Source: Lactarius indigo
Lineage: Eukaryota > Basidiomycota > Agaricomycetes > Russulales > Russulaceae
DNA: 64,000 nt
Assembly (NCBI GenBank): GCA_025766275.1
Contig: JAFKAC010000158.1
Coordinates: 1 to 64,000, forward strand
Direction: 5' to 3'
Part shown: piece by piece, positions 46,544 to 61,297 of the stretch
Position numbering within the stretch: the stretch's first letter is position 1
Layout: the number at the start of each line of letters is the position of its first letter
Notes under the pieces: model-generated
Told to the model about the DNA's origin: nothing
The model's input: only the letters and a program-made list of their open reading frames with translations
Databases searched by the model: none
Position numbers and translations under genes: made by a program

Positions 46544-47260
46544 TTACTCGAAACCATACTCGACGGCGATGCGACATGCTTCGTTGGCATTCTTGCTCGC
46601 AGAAGCGTGTTGTCTGAGACTATGTGAGGAAGCGAAATCTTCGTCACAGGCAGGACAGGAATGTGCACTGAGCGTTGATCGGGGAGACTTGCGCGGCGTG
46701 TGAGAGGCCTAAAGTAGCACATGAGACGTCAGTGGAACGGAATTCATATAGATAGAAGCACTCACAAGTGGATCGCTGTTAACTAAATCACCGTCGGGTG
46801 TTTTGCGCTTTTGGCAAGGGGAAGTGGGTCGTGCTGGGTTCGATGTGTGAGAAGCACGCTAAAGAGAACCAATAAGGGAAATAAACAAACCACAAGTAGC
46901 ATCGTTCTTCGTGTAGACCGAGTCACGCCATAGACTAACACGACGTAGACGAGTCCGATACGTGTCATCGACGGACGGGTCACGATCCTCAAAGGATGGG
47001 GGCACCTGTGCACTGTGCTCGGCGGAGGAGCAATACGAAGAGCCATCGGACAAGGAAGAGGATGAAGAGTCATAGGCTGAACCGTCCGACTGCGAGTCCG
47101 AGTAGAAAGAAGAGGATAATCTGGACTGAATGTACTTCTGTTGAGGGGGTGGTGGAGAGCACTCTACGAGTTGGATGATTTGAAGTGAGCATGGCTGGCG
47201 AACGTATAAGGGCTGTGGGATGTAGTCTTTGGCGGTGGGGTAGATATCGTCACTGAACAT
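46544..47260 (-). CDS. Small C2H2/C2HC-like zinc-finger protein
   Basis: The ATG at 47260 opens MFSDDIYPTAKDYIPQPLYV. Exon 1 continues through a Ser/Tyr-rich region (SFYSDSQSDGSAYDSSSSSL) to RRVSLWRDSVYTKNDATC. Two more exons give ARPTSPCQKRKTPDGDLVNS and SHTPRKSPRSTLSAHSCPAC. The C-terminus has one zinc-finger-like unit, C-P-A-C then DFASSHSLRQH and NEACRIAVEYGFE, i.e. C-x2-C-x12-H with a downstream Cys, ending at 46546-46544. I recall similar C-termini (LRQH...NEAC...Y.FE) in other agaricomycete proteins of unknown role. About 195 residues. The donor at about 46892 and the acceptor at about 46837 are chosen because other choices hit stops. Probably a lineage-specific nuclear protein; no DNA target can be inferred. 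Confidence 0.7.
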
Positions 47261-47738
47261 GATGGAAGAGACTAGTAGTAGAATAATGAGAATGGAAGTG
47301 GGAGAGGTAACGGGAACGGAAACGGGGACGGGGACGGGAGCCTGTGGGGAGGGGAGGGGGAACAGGAGTTCATCTAAAGTACTCTGTCGTTTTTGAGGAG
47401 GGGGTACCAAGAAGGGGTATGAAGAGAGAGGGAGGGCAACCCAGATTTCCCAGGTGAGATCGGCTCAGATCTCAATCTCGAGTTTTCCCCTTTTCGAGTT
47501 GCTTCCAATTTGGCGTGAGTAAGCGGACATTTCGCGGCGCGACCCAAGCTCGTACTCATACAAATTTCTCACGCCTGTGCCGGAGGACCGTTGTTTATGT
47601 AGAAGCAACGGCCAACATCATGATCACCACCTCTAGAATCCACCCTCGGCGTTTCCTTGGCTGGTATTATTTTTTTTTTTGGGTTTTTACAAATTTTTCG
47701 TTCCCACGAATTCAACCCCCGCCTAGCCAATCGCAGCT
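47261..47738. other. Intergenic stretch between the zinc-finger gene and MKT1
   Basis: About 480 bp hold the zinc-finger gene promoter and the MKT1 3' end. A low-complexity GGGAACGGGAACGGAAACGG-like run lies at 47310-47340. A frame reading upstream from 47260 to 47410 is open but Pro/Val-repetitive and is not taken as coding. Confidence 0.45.
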
Positions 47739-50627
47739 TCATGGACGCATCGGTCCCAGCCAAGCCTCCGCCGCCTCGAACTGGTCAATAAGCTCTGGCA
47801 ACACAGCTTGCTCCGAATGCAGCTGCCGCATGGCGGTCAGCGCCTGAAATTTCCGTGTCAGAACCCGAACATCATGGCTCATCGGTCTCTCAAAACTCAC
47901 CACGTCCCAGAACCGGAACCCGCGTTCAACTTCCATTCGCGGTGACTTAACCCCAGGGAAGGTCTCTTCGCAGATCTCGAGCGCCATCGCCTTCGCCTCG
48001 CGTACCCCTTCTGCGTTTGGATCACGCACACGTTGCTGATTGTTCAGATGCGTCAACGCATCCAAATATACCTTTGCCAGCACACCAAACCCTGTGTTCA
48101 CTTCACCCTGAAACGGTAGTGATAGTGCGATATCCAAAAGGTCGTCCCGAGCCTGGCGTGCATCCGTCCGCAGAAGCATGTTGAGCGTAGTCACCTCGAG
48201 AAGCATTCGAAGCGCGCGGGAAAGAGATCGGATAAATGAGTTGAATACCAGGAGTTCTCGTGACAGCGGCGCAGACCATGGCACGGACTACATCAATTCA
48301 ACCGTTGGCACCCCGCAATCAGATTTTCGCACAGCGGACATAAAACTCACCTTGAAATTGAGCGGCACTATGCTCAGAGTGCGCATGACCAGCAACATGC
48401 ATGACTTTTCGTCGTCTGCCGCACACACGTTCCCGTCGTCAGCCGCCGTCGAAGAGGGGCCCGGACACGGGACCACCCACGCCACCTGACACTCACCTGT
48501 ACCAAAACTTGGTCCTCCGCTGAAGGCCCTTCCAGACCAAAGATGGCCATGCATCACTCCAGCTCGAACCAACTCCAGAAACAGATAGAGAGAGTCTTGG
48601 AATTTGTCATTCAAGCGCGCCTGACGGATAGCCGAATGCATCGCCCGTGCCATGGGCGAATGATCATGAGTCTTCAATAGGAAACTGTTGTGAGGCGACA
48701 GCAACGGCGAGGTAACGCGCGGCGCAACCCAAGTTGAGTTACATGTGAAAGAAAAAAAAAAAGTTTTTGCAAAGTTAGTACGTGTCATCGCTGCGCGTCA
48801 ATGTGTTATCGGCGCCACAGGCGCTGGCGATATCCCGACCCTGAGGAGGGAGAACAACAGTGAAAAAAACGTACCCTCGAAGCTCAAGGAAACGCCAAAT
48901 CACATTCGCCACCATCTCATCCTTCTTATCAAGAGGCGTTAGGTTTGTCGCTCCAGGTCGCATTCTCGTACGCGCGGCTTGCTTTTCCGTGGCGGTAGCG
49001 CCCAAACAAAGTGCGAAATCAATGGTGGAGGACTGTCAAGGTGAGACAAATTAGTTTAATTTCGTTGCGCTGAACGTTCTCCGCTGACACTGACATTTTG
49101 CCCACGAAGCTCCTCTTCAATGATTGCGTAAGGAACATGCCAGCCAACAACACGCTCGGCGAGTTGCGCGGTCTGTGGCGACGTGTGTAGCATATATTTA
49201 TTCGAGGGAGGCGCCGAGTGCTCAAACCAGAATGCCCCAGAAACCTTGCGGTTGGCCCAAAAATGATGGGCGACGCTACTGACAAGCGCGAGAGCGGTTG
49301 CACGGGGGCCGGTCTGTCCTTCGGTGATGACTTCTTTGACGAATCGCCTGTATTCATTTGTTTCCCCGTTGTCTAGTGGTGGGTGTTCAATGATCTGCCC
49401 GCTTGCAAGCCACACCAGCGGCTGCGGGCTCATTAGCCCGCGTGATAAGTAGAAATAGATTTCATCTGGGAGACGGTGCGTGAAAATTTCGTGCAGGTCT
49501 GTGGGAATGTCGGCGGCAGTTGGGTGATGAGAGTGGTGATTACCGCTGTGCGGCGGGTTGGAGGAAGGAACCGCGAGAGGAAGGGGTTGGACGGTGCCCT
49601 CGACGGATAGGATGAGTGAGTATTTGATCATTGATCGCGTCCGCGCGTACGTATCGGGATATTGTATAGATTTGACTACAGGGTGGTCAGCGTAGACTGA
49701 CACGGCCGCGTGCCCAGACTTGTAGAACTTGACCATGTCTACTGTCGCTTTCAAGGCTTGCTCGTGGACCGTGGGCGGGAATGGTTGCGCGTAGTCGAAT
49801 CCAACTAGGATGCCAATGTCAAGAAAATGATCTTCGGAGACGCCGAGGTCATTGAGAATGGCCTTTTTAGACGTGAATGTAAAGGTGGGCTCTGCGCCAG
49901 TGAGATTCACGGAAGTTATGAGCTTGTCTACACCGGGATATAAGAGGGTATCGGTGGGTCCGTAGATAGCGTGGACGTAAGCTTTTTGATGTCGTTGAAG
50001 GTAGATGAGCTTGGGACGCATCGAACCAGCAGAGATCAGCCCATTCAATCAAGATAGAATGTGCAAGCAGCGCACCTGTGCCCATGCAACATACGGCGCG
50101 ACAAGAAATTCAACATTTCGATTGCGGAAAATACGCAGGACTGAGCGCCAAAGGTCCCAGTGGGTTAAGCCACTTCGTCCTTCGAATAGCTTGGTGGCGG
50201 CTTCTTCCTGGCCAGACTCATACTTACTCCACGCAAGGTTACGTTCACGACACGCCTCTTGCTGCTCGATATCGCGCTGCATGTGCCTCCAACGTTTGTT
50301 TGGAGTAAGGCCAGGGAAGACAAAAACGGGTTTGATGCGCAATTTTTCGAGCGTCCGTAGGTCGCTTTCAATGCGTGTCGTCAAAGCAAGCGGGAGTCCG
50401 CCGGTGGCCGCCAGTAAAGGCTCGCGCGATGGCGGATTGTCATAGAGAGACTGAAGGTAATAGGCGGCATCAATACCCAGGCGTGAGTCAGTGAGAACGT
50501 TAAGAGGAAGTGTCTGAAGGTGCTTCCTCTCTTGAAGGTAGGCTGATAGAGATAGAGTGAGTACGAAATTGCGTATGAGACACTGTTGGAACGAAAAATA
50601 CACACTCTCTAGGTGTTTGATGGGCAT
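47739..50627 (-). CDS. MKT1: Mkt1, XPG/FEN-fold post-transcriptional regulator
   Basis: Mkt1 binds Pbp1 and controls translation or stability of selected mRNAs; its nuclease fold is usually inactive. The ATG at 50627 gives MPIKHLES, spliced to YLQERKHLQTLPLNVLTDSR, LGIDAAYYLQSLYDNPPSRE, ALTTRIESDLRTLEKLRIKP, VFVFPGLTPNKRW and FRNRNVEFLVAPYVAWAQ. Then come LIYLQRHQKAYVHAIYGPTD, LLYPGVDKLITSVNLTGAEP, GVSEDHFLDIGILVGFDYAQ (helix-hairpin-helix region), DEIYFYLSRGLMSPQPLVWL and GWHVPYAIIEEELRGQN. The C-terminal Mkt1 domain has PGATNLTPLDKKDEMVANVI, FQDSLYLFLELVRAGVMHGH, KSCMLLVMRTLSIVPLNFK, APWSAPLSRELLVFNSFIRS and GFRFWDVVSFE, ending AEAWLGPMRP. About eight exons; estimated length about 780 residues, as in the family. 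Confidence 0.92.
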
Positions 50628-52203
50628 TGTGACCGTTGTTGCGAGTCTCTTGTGTGGCGAGACACGGCGCGTGCGGTCCCAGTAACCAAAACCTGCTTAC
50701 GTAATATGTCCAACACCCATTCCGTACGCAATCCTCGTTGTCAACCCTGCCTCGACGTTCACGACGACGGTCTCGTAGAGAAAGCTCTTTCGTTTCACGC
50801 GCGTGACTACCGTAACTTCCCCGGCAAGAACGGCGGTCATGAGTACAGTTGTTATCACGCGTAACCCGTGCTTGCTGCACTAAGATCCATGTGAAAAGCG
50901 ATCTTTACTTCCAGGTGCGTAAGGGACTCAGTACTCAACCGCCGACAACAATCACAGATTCTGGTTTCGCTCTGGCCCTCATCTGGTAAGCTGGGATCAC
51001 CGCATGACACTGTACCTCATTCTATCGAGCTGCGTCTCGCTTAGATCAAAGTTTACACCCTCTCTCGTATGAAATCAGACGAAGTAAGGTTGTTCTCAGG
51101 AGAGGTTGGCATTACACAAACACTCATTCGAACAATATTACATGATGGAAATGAGTGCGCACATCGTACTGTGCCGGCTTTGCCCCATTTGCTTTATCGC
51201 CTCGCCGCTCGAGACCCGGTCAAGTGTGCACATTCCCCGTCGTTTCAAGAACCCATCCATTGAAATGCGTCAGCGCCACTCTTCGGCAGTTCAACGGCTT
51301 CACTTCTCTTCCCACTGTGTTTGCGCGACGGTTGTCATCAACGACTTAAAAGAAGTGTACGTCGTGACGTTTCATGTTTCAATTCTACGTTACTGGATCC
51401 AAATGTATCGCCGCCGACGGAGCATCACGGCATGACAGTCTTCGGATAGATGGACGCACAAGGACTGGAGGAGGCTCGCACGGTATTTTTACTATGGCAG
51501 CATGGAACACGGAAGCTGCCCCAGGTGGTGACACCTCGAGTTGAGAATCATGTCAATGTGCTAGTTGAATGTTCTAGATCCGATGAACTACTTGCCCCAT
51601 GAGAAAAAGAAAAAAAGAAGCTTGCTGCCACGAATAACAAAGGACTATCGTGAATATCAACTGGACTCACGAGGTGTCGACCGACAGTAAAGAAGCGTCG
51701 CCCCAAAAATGACAGATTGATCAAGTCGACTCGGTGTTGACTTCTTTCTCGGTTCTGCGTGGGAATTCCAACCGGTGACAAGAAAAAGATCTCGTGAGAG
51801 CCTGCAGGTACAACAATATACAGCATACTCCGCCGAGTTCGGGAAATGGCACGTTTATTTCCAACTGGCGCGCCTGAGAATAACATATCTCACCTTGCTA
51901 GTCCAACGGCTAACCCAGAAGGCATAATACAGGGAGTGTCAGAGACACATGCAGCGTGGGACGTTCTCGGGAATATACCCTTATCGAAAAAGTTAGACAT
52001 CGTTGGCGCAGCTCCGCATGAGAGTTATGGGGGTGCTCCATGCAACGTGCGTTCACACTACCGGACCGAAATGCGTAAAATGCGCTAAACTGCTGAACGT
52101 ATATACCCTTTGGAGATGGGCTTTGTAACGCTACTAGGCAAGAGCCGGCGGTAATATCTGGATAGCAATCTCCGAGCACCGTCGTGCGCCCAGCCCCTGT
52201 CAA
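50628..52203. other. Gene-free stretch between MKT1 and SEC28
   Basis: Both flanking genes are on the minus strand, so this holds the MKT1 promoter and the SEC28 3' end. A 54-codon plus frame at 50703-50864 (MSNTHSVRNPRCQPCLDVHD...) and a minus frame at 51886-51548 have mixed composition but no family match or splice partners. I do not call either as a gene. Confidence 0.4.
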
Positions 52204-53356
52204 CTAGCAAGTGGGAATAGCCAGGGGCGGGACTCTAAACCTGATGGCCAGGTCGTCAAATTCAACTGCCTTGCCGTTGACTGCAGTTACTAATGGGTGC
52301 TCCGGATGTGCTGATGCAAGTTGGCTGAGAAAAATAACAAACCGTGAGTATCGGAGTCGCAAGAACAATTAGTCCTCTGTCGTGCGTACCTCCAAAGCTC
52401 TTCCGCATCACCTCTTTTAGTGCCCAAGCCGGCGGCAACAACCCTCGCTGCGAGTGTCTCCGCGTCATCCTGTCCGCCTTGCTGTGCAACAGCTTCCTCT
52501 AGGTCGGATTTTGCTTCTTGCACCTCACCGCGGAGAAGGCGAGTAACCCCGCGTGCGGTGAGAAGGTGGGGAGAAGAAACAGATGGGTTTGCGATTTGTT
52601 CCGTATAGAAGGAGTGCGCGTCCAAATAGCTATCCTTTCCAGTAACGAGTCCGATGCTCGATTCGATCAACTGAAGTAGCAGGTCGTCCTCGGCCCATTG
52701 CTTCGCACGCTCGAACTCCTTTCGCGCGAGATCTGGACGATGGATAGAGAGATAAATCTGGACGGCAACAGCAACACTAAGAATGCCACGCGTGAGAAGG
52801 TGGGAGCATAGGAATTGGAAAGTTGAAGGTTGGATTAGTCGTGCATTCGGAACATTCACACGTTGATGGGCACATACGCTTCAGCATTCTCCGTAGTCGA
52901 TTCTGCTCCAAGGGTTTCCAGCGCCTCCTCCACTTCGCTCGCACGGGCAAACGCCGTTCCAGCTACAACGCGCACCCACCCCTTTTCACGCTCAGATGCA
53001 TCCACGTCATCTCCTTCGATTTCTACACACAGATCACGGAGCTCCTCAAGAGCGGCGTCATTTGTTGGAGAGGAGATGTAATTGGCAAACACTGCCACTG
53101 CTTTGAGAGCGAGATTTTCCGTATCCTCGGGAATGAGAGATGTGACAGTTTCGGTATCTCCAAGCGCTATATGCGCTCGGGCCTTGTAGAAGAGGATCGG
53201 GACGTAGTCTTCAGACGACTCGTCTGGAAGGTCCTGTTCTGCCAGAGACTTGTATGCACCTTCCGATGATGTGAGAACGAAGATACCGTGGCTATCGGAA
53301 GAATACATACCTAGGAAAAAGCGCTGCTTGACACTGTACAGGTCCGTGGACTCCAT
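52204..53356 (-). CDS. SEC28: Coatomer epsilon subunit (epsilon-COP)
   Basis: Epsilon-COP stabilises alpha-COP in the COPI coat of Golgi-to-ER vesicles. The ATG at 53356 starts MESTDLYSVKQRFFLG. After a short intron (near 53315-53256) comes AYKSLAEQDLPDESSEDYVP, then ILFYKARAHIALGDTETVTS, LALKAVAVFANYISSPTNDA and ETLGAESTTENAEA. A second intron (about 52855-52778) leads to VAVAVQIYLSIHRPDLARKE, FERAKQWAEDDLLLQLIESS, YTEQIANPSVSSPHLLTARG and EAKSDLEEAVAQQGGQDDAE (TPR-like helices). The last exon gives SQLASAHPEHPLVTAVNGKA, ending PPLAIPTC with the stop at 52206-52204. About 300 residues, normal for the family. It is divergent from RAD9, with about 225 bp between start codons. Confidence 0.93.
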
Positions 53357-53580
53357 CGACGTTCAAATATTTGAAAACCCTCGCTTCGCCAGTGTTTGGC
53401 GATAATGAATGGTGCACGTGATCCAAACGGGTTCACCAGCACCGCGACTTTCGCGGTTCACAAACTGTGCAGTTACCATTCGGTAGGTTTTTTGTTTTGT
53501 TTGTTGAATATGTCCACGATGACGAGTATATGCTATCAGACTACGGCATTGGGCATCTTTCCTGCGGTTATTGTCAAAGA

Positions 53581-55449
53581 ATGCCGATGCAAGCTTGCAT
53601 TGATTCTTCTGGTCTGAAGTGTATGCTACTACTACACACGCATTTATGATCATTTCGCCAACTTCCACGGGAAAACTTTCTCCAGCATTTACACGCACTC
53701 TCGCCTGTATGTCAAAGTACAGCGACGAACTTTTTATCAATGCCATATCCAATTCCGTCACGTTCTCTGCAACAAATCCATCACAATCTGCTTATTGCCG
53801 CTTTACTTACGATAGGAGCTTCTTTACCAGGTTCGATGTTGGTGACAGAAATACGAGAGATGCTCTTCCCGACACGGATGATGCGGAGAGGACACAGATC
53901 GCAACTGGCCAGTTATGCGTGCAGGTACCTTTCCTGCGGGTGAAACACCCGCTTCTTACTCAATGAGTTAATGGTAGCCCTTACTAACAATTCTCAAACA
54001 CAAAACGCTCGAGAAAACTCTGGACCGACTTGACCTCGTGATTGTAGATGGAGAACCCATCGACGGTGATGAGGATCATGACAGTTTGGAGGGAAAACTG
54101 ATCGTTCGCTTGCATTGCAAACATGGTGAAGTCGCCATATTGTTGTACATGATCCGTCACTGAAAGATCCCGTCACGGCTATCGCCAGGTATCGTAAAGA
54201 CTCATCGATTGCTCCTACAAACACAGTCGTCCCAATTGCACCTTCATGTACCGGAGGCCCTCAATGAGTCACACGTTGTGATAGGCCCCAAGCTATCAGG
54301 GAGATGATCGACCATTTCTCGTCCACGAGGGGCAAGGCAGACCCGCAATTGACGTGGGTCTTTGATGACACTGAAGTCCACGTAAGGAGCCTCGAGAATT
54401 CCCTCGATAGCAAAGGTACGTAAGCGTTGAGCGGTCTGCTATTGTGTGAGTAAAACAGCGACGCTAGGTGGGCAGTTGTCTACTGAGTTGACTATCAGCG
54501 CAGACGAGTTTGAGAACTACGATATCTTCGCGACGCCTATATCCCTTGCATTTCACCTCCGTGAATTCAATGTGAGCCTTCTACTCTCCTGACCTGTCTC
54601 TCTACAACGCTTGACTACGGTGTGAACCCGCTGTACGGCACCGATCAGGCAACAATAGCATATGCCGAATCGATGGGGGCCATTCTCGACGTGCGCTTCA
54701 CCGATCCGACCGCGGCTCTTTACGTGGACGTGCTTAGTGACGGCATCGAAGGCCTGTTCGCCATGTCGACCAGCCGTGTTCCTGGAGCACCTGCGCCCCC
54801 ACCAGGTGCCGTACTTAGTCAAGCTCGCTCCGCGGGGGGGTCGTCTGCATCCGGAGAGGGGCGCGCACCACGTAAGCGCCCTCGCGAGGAGGAAGCGGGG
54901 TCGCGGCATCGTACACCTGCGAAAGTCGTCGAACGCGTGGAGACGGCAAGGTTCACACGGCAGGCCTCGGAGGCGCGGCTGCCCACACCCTCGCGCGCAT
55001 CTGCAGGGCGTCCGCATTCGCTTCTCCCACACAACTCGCCAGAGGTACCGCTCTTCCTTCCGGGTTCCCAGATGACGGCCGCGGACCAGGAGGCGCTCCA
55101 CGCGTCCGGACTTCATGGCATGGACGCCGACGAATTCAACGCAATGATGGAGGACGAAGGGGAGGAAGTCGGTCTTAACTTGCGTCCATCAGACGTTCTT
55201 GCGCCATCACCGCCAATGCCACCATCGCCCCCCGATTTGGACCCGGGGGAACAAGGACATGGGCAAGACGTCAGCTGGCTCGAAGATGACATCGAGTCGG
55301 CGATGGGTCCCACACAATCAGACGAGAGCAGCAGGGTACGTCCGGTGTATATGCTTCTGTATACGCATTCGACTGACCGATTTCTGATCGTTCTTGTGGG
55401 TGGGTCCTCGGCCGTGTTCCAGGCATTCCGACCGCTGTTCGACGATTGA
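53581..55449 (+). CDS. RAD9: DNA damage checkpoint protein Rad9 (9-1-1 clamp), with apparent one-base frameshift
   Basis: Rad9 (fission-yeast/human type) forms the 9-1-1 clamp with Rad1 and Hus1. The start is MPMQACIDSSGLK (ATG 53581; 53587 is an alternative). Exon 2 begins at 53686 with FTRTLACMSKYSDELFINAI and SNSVTFSATNPSQSAYCRFT, then PLLTILKHKTLEKTLDRLDL, KLIVRLHCKHGIVKTHRLLL, ADPQLTWVFDDTEVHVRSLE, GQLSTELTISADEFENYDIF and ISLAFHLREFNATIAYAESM. The unstructured tail has KRPREEE and ends SRAFRPLFDD at 55449. About eight exons. Near 54285-54295 the frame must shift: the sequence reads through VVIGPK and then hits a stop, whereas AIREMIDHFSSTRGK continues in the neighbouring frame, consistent with one missing G. 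All else looks intact, so a sequence error is likelier than a pseudogene. Confidence 0.88.
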
Positions 55450-57915
55450 GTCCAGGTGCCGTTTGTACTTTGACGGGAAGCCCGCGGTTTCGTTTCGCTC
55501 AATCGCAGAAGTTCCATAGTCACAACTCCCCCGCACACCACAGCACGCTTGGGGATCTTGTACGTACTTTTTGAGGGCATGATCTTTATTCATTTCCGCA
55601 TTTCCGGTCCTGGCAGAATCGCTGCCCCACTGAGTTGTGCGAGCTCCCTGAATTTCGCACGGGTGCCAGGGATCTTTGCCCTTGTTCAGGTACTGACGAT
55701 AAGACGTAATCTGGTACAGTATGTCAGGTGGACAGCGAGGAGGAGTACGAGCAAATCGCAGCAGATGGGGGCGACGACTAGTTTGGGTGCCCACAGCTTG
55801 CGCCGACTGGGTGTTCTAACACATGACGCGGAAAACCGCACATCTCACCCCGACCTAACCCTATCCCCTAGACCCAGTTGCCTCATCAACCCTACATTTT
55901 GACCGGTCGATAGGCGTGCAATTAAGAACGGTTTACCGCATATGTATATGCACGCTGGCACCACCAATCACGTCATACTTCATATTGGATTCCCTGGTCC
56001 CTGTAGGTTTATGTGTATACGTCTGCGCGGATGGGGATATCATCCCGCGGCCAACGATCACTGTATGCTCACCTTGCTGTAGTCAAACGCCGTTTCTAAT
56101 GAACCCCGGAGGCATCAGTATTAGCATACGTCATCGGCTTGACTTAGGATGGGCGTTGGAAACTACTCTCTTTGGGACCTTTCTGCGCCACTAATGACTT
56201 ACTCTGCTACAACAAGAGCAGCCCGATCAAGTCATGCATCGAGATTGTATCATGCCATGAATCAGTGGGCCGCACGTCAAACGTGCCTCCCCTTGTTATG
56301 TGACCTCTCAGGGTTGTCCATTGGAGTCGTACATAAGTTATCAGCGCGTTGATGAACACATGCACAGCATAACGGTGAAAAAACAACGCCGAGGTGGATC
56401 TGTTCGCGCTCCAGAGTGGAATCAACTACATATGGAACTAACCAACGACATTCTCGACGACGGTGGAAACGATTGCCGGCACATAGGGTGAATCACGGAG
56501 GTATTGTCACCGGGAAGCCATGGGAATACGAACAAAACGCCGATGGGTCGCATGCGAGGCCCGAATGTTCGTATTCTTTGGTAAATGTGGTTATACAATA
56601 CATACTTTATCTGGCGAGTACCTCGACGGAGAAATTTACGTGGGCTATTTTTCAGTGCCCGAGAGCGGCACAGAGTGCGAGTTACCTGGGGATCAGATAA
56701 CAGACCGTCAGTAGAGGTCCTTTTATTATTATTATTATTCCATTTTTGTGAGCCTGAGGCAGATCACCCTATGTACCTTACTGTCGTAGTTGGGGGACCG
56801 TTACCACTCCCAGACGTTGTTCACACTGGGGAACGCTGAAGCGCTAACGCTTTCTAGGGCGGGTCTTCGGATCCACTCTCGCTGGCTAGCAAGGTTGCTT
56901 GGGTCTAGGACTCTAGGACTGCTCTAATTGTTGTCTGGCTGGGGCACGTGTCTTGGCACGTTTCTGGAACCTGTACGCCGATTTGTGCAGCATTGGGTCT
57001 TCAGCTGGGTGACATGACGATACTGGCAGGTCATAAATAGCTGACCGGTAGAGTTTCCCCAGGACATTCTCGCAGTGCCAGCGCTCTCGGAAGTGGCTTA
57101 CTTGGCAGATCCCCTCTGGATGAGAACGGAACGTTAAGAGACAAGACTAGGTTCACACTGGCACACCAACATGATTGGATCCGTCCGCAGTGTCCGCAGT
57201 TTTCCTCTCTAGGCTTTAAACTGTCGAGAAGGGTCATATGAACACCTCTCCGAGTCAACTTGCTTGTCCTTGTTCAACAACAAAGGGTTGTATTCGCCGA
57301 AAAAGACGTGTTCCGGCTTATATAATGTGACCTATAGGCCTCGGGGTTCGGGTTTATGGGACAAATTTCCCACGTTACTTTAGAGGAAGAACTAAACTGC
57401 CAACAAGAATCTAACGAGAACCGGTCATCTTTGGGTGCGACGGGTACAGTAGGATGTGTACGAGTGAGGGGGGAAATGAGCAAGGCCTGATGTGCATGTG
57501 AGAGGGCGTGTGGGAGCGTCGTGGCGACCTCTGCTGGCAAGTGCACCGCGCTTTTGTGCATCGTGGTAACGGTGCAGAGGCCACGCACAGGGGGATCCGA
57601 CGGTGATCCGAGAACAGTTTGAGGGAGATCAAAGGCCGTGTGCGACGCGGAATGAGCTCGATCGGGAGAGCGGGAGAGGATGCCCTTGGATGATGTGCGG
57701 TGAAGGGGAATTGATATTGGTTGTCGAAGGCTATATCGTGAGAGGCCATTGAGTGAGCCATTTTGGTCGCATTGTCTTGTAGCCTCGTTGCGATCGTGTA
57801 ATCCGGTCGTCACGTAGGCGAGAAAAAACAAACAAGAAAGCAACGACACGCTCTCTCTCGACCCTCATCTGAGCGCTGGATTCGGTGGTTCGAATTACAC
57901 CCGCAACGTACCAAG
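55450..57915. other. Gene-free stretch between RAD9 and the PAK kinase
   Basis: Nearly 2.5 kb hold the RAD9 3' end and the kinase promoter with its leader. A short plus frame after a possible acceptor near 55730 reads VDSEEEYEQIAADGGDD and stops at about 55782, which could be an orphan terminal exon. A plus frame at 56520-56714 and minus frames at 57849-57274 have no recognisable motif. A (TTA)n-like run (TTATTATTATTATT) lies near 56725. Confidence 0.4.
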
Positions 57916-60625
<2,710 letters not shown>

Positions 60626-61297
60626 AGTGAATCACCGTATACTCCCGGCGAGGGAGCCCTCGACCCTTTCCTTCTCTTCCGCTTCTCTCTCAGTCTACGT
60701 CCACTCAACGCGTCACTCATCCCCCACCCAACCAACTCACACCTACTCATTCTTTCTTTAGTGTTCGTGACTAATGCATCTCCTCTACGTCCTCGACCCC
60801 TCCCCTCGATATGTATTTTTGCCCGCTTGTCGTCGGTCTCATTTACCCGTCGCGCTTCTACACCCCGTCTCTGAATGCGTGAGTCGTACGCATGCGGCCG
60901 CTAACGGTTAGATACCTTAGAGAAAACCGAAAATCGAACATTCCCAACGAGGTCCGCGTGGCGTACGTGTGGTGTTTTGTAATCTCCTATGTCCTTCCCT
61001 TCTCTTGCGATTCGGTTAGTTGGAAAGATACTCAGAATATGTGGCTAGGTTGAGAGAGCCGGGTAGGATGGTGACGCTCCCGGGCTGATTAACTAGCAAG
61101 GCAATCTATATGGTACGATTGTAATGGAAGTGCCTTTGAGCATGGGTGTTCTCTTTCTTTCTTTACGGTGCGCTGCATTTGAAATGATAGAGTTCAGTGT
61201 GTTATGCTACTACAATGCTACAATACAAAAAAAAAAAAACAGTGGTGACGTCATGACGATGAAAGTGCAAGTGTTGCGTAGATGACAAGCGGCTGCT
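60626..61297. other. Convergent intergenic stretch between the PAK kinase and TEL1
   Basis: The two genes converge, so this holds both 3' untranslated regions. A 13-base A run lies near 61228. No gene or structured RNA is seen. Confidence 0.5.

Noticed and set aside
55730..55782. Possible orphan terminal exon VDSEEEYEQIAADGGDD on the plus strand
   Set aside because: Upstream candidate exons do not form a recognisable protein and the acidic peptide is too short to judge.
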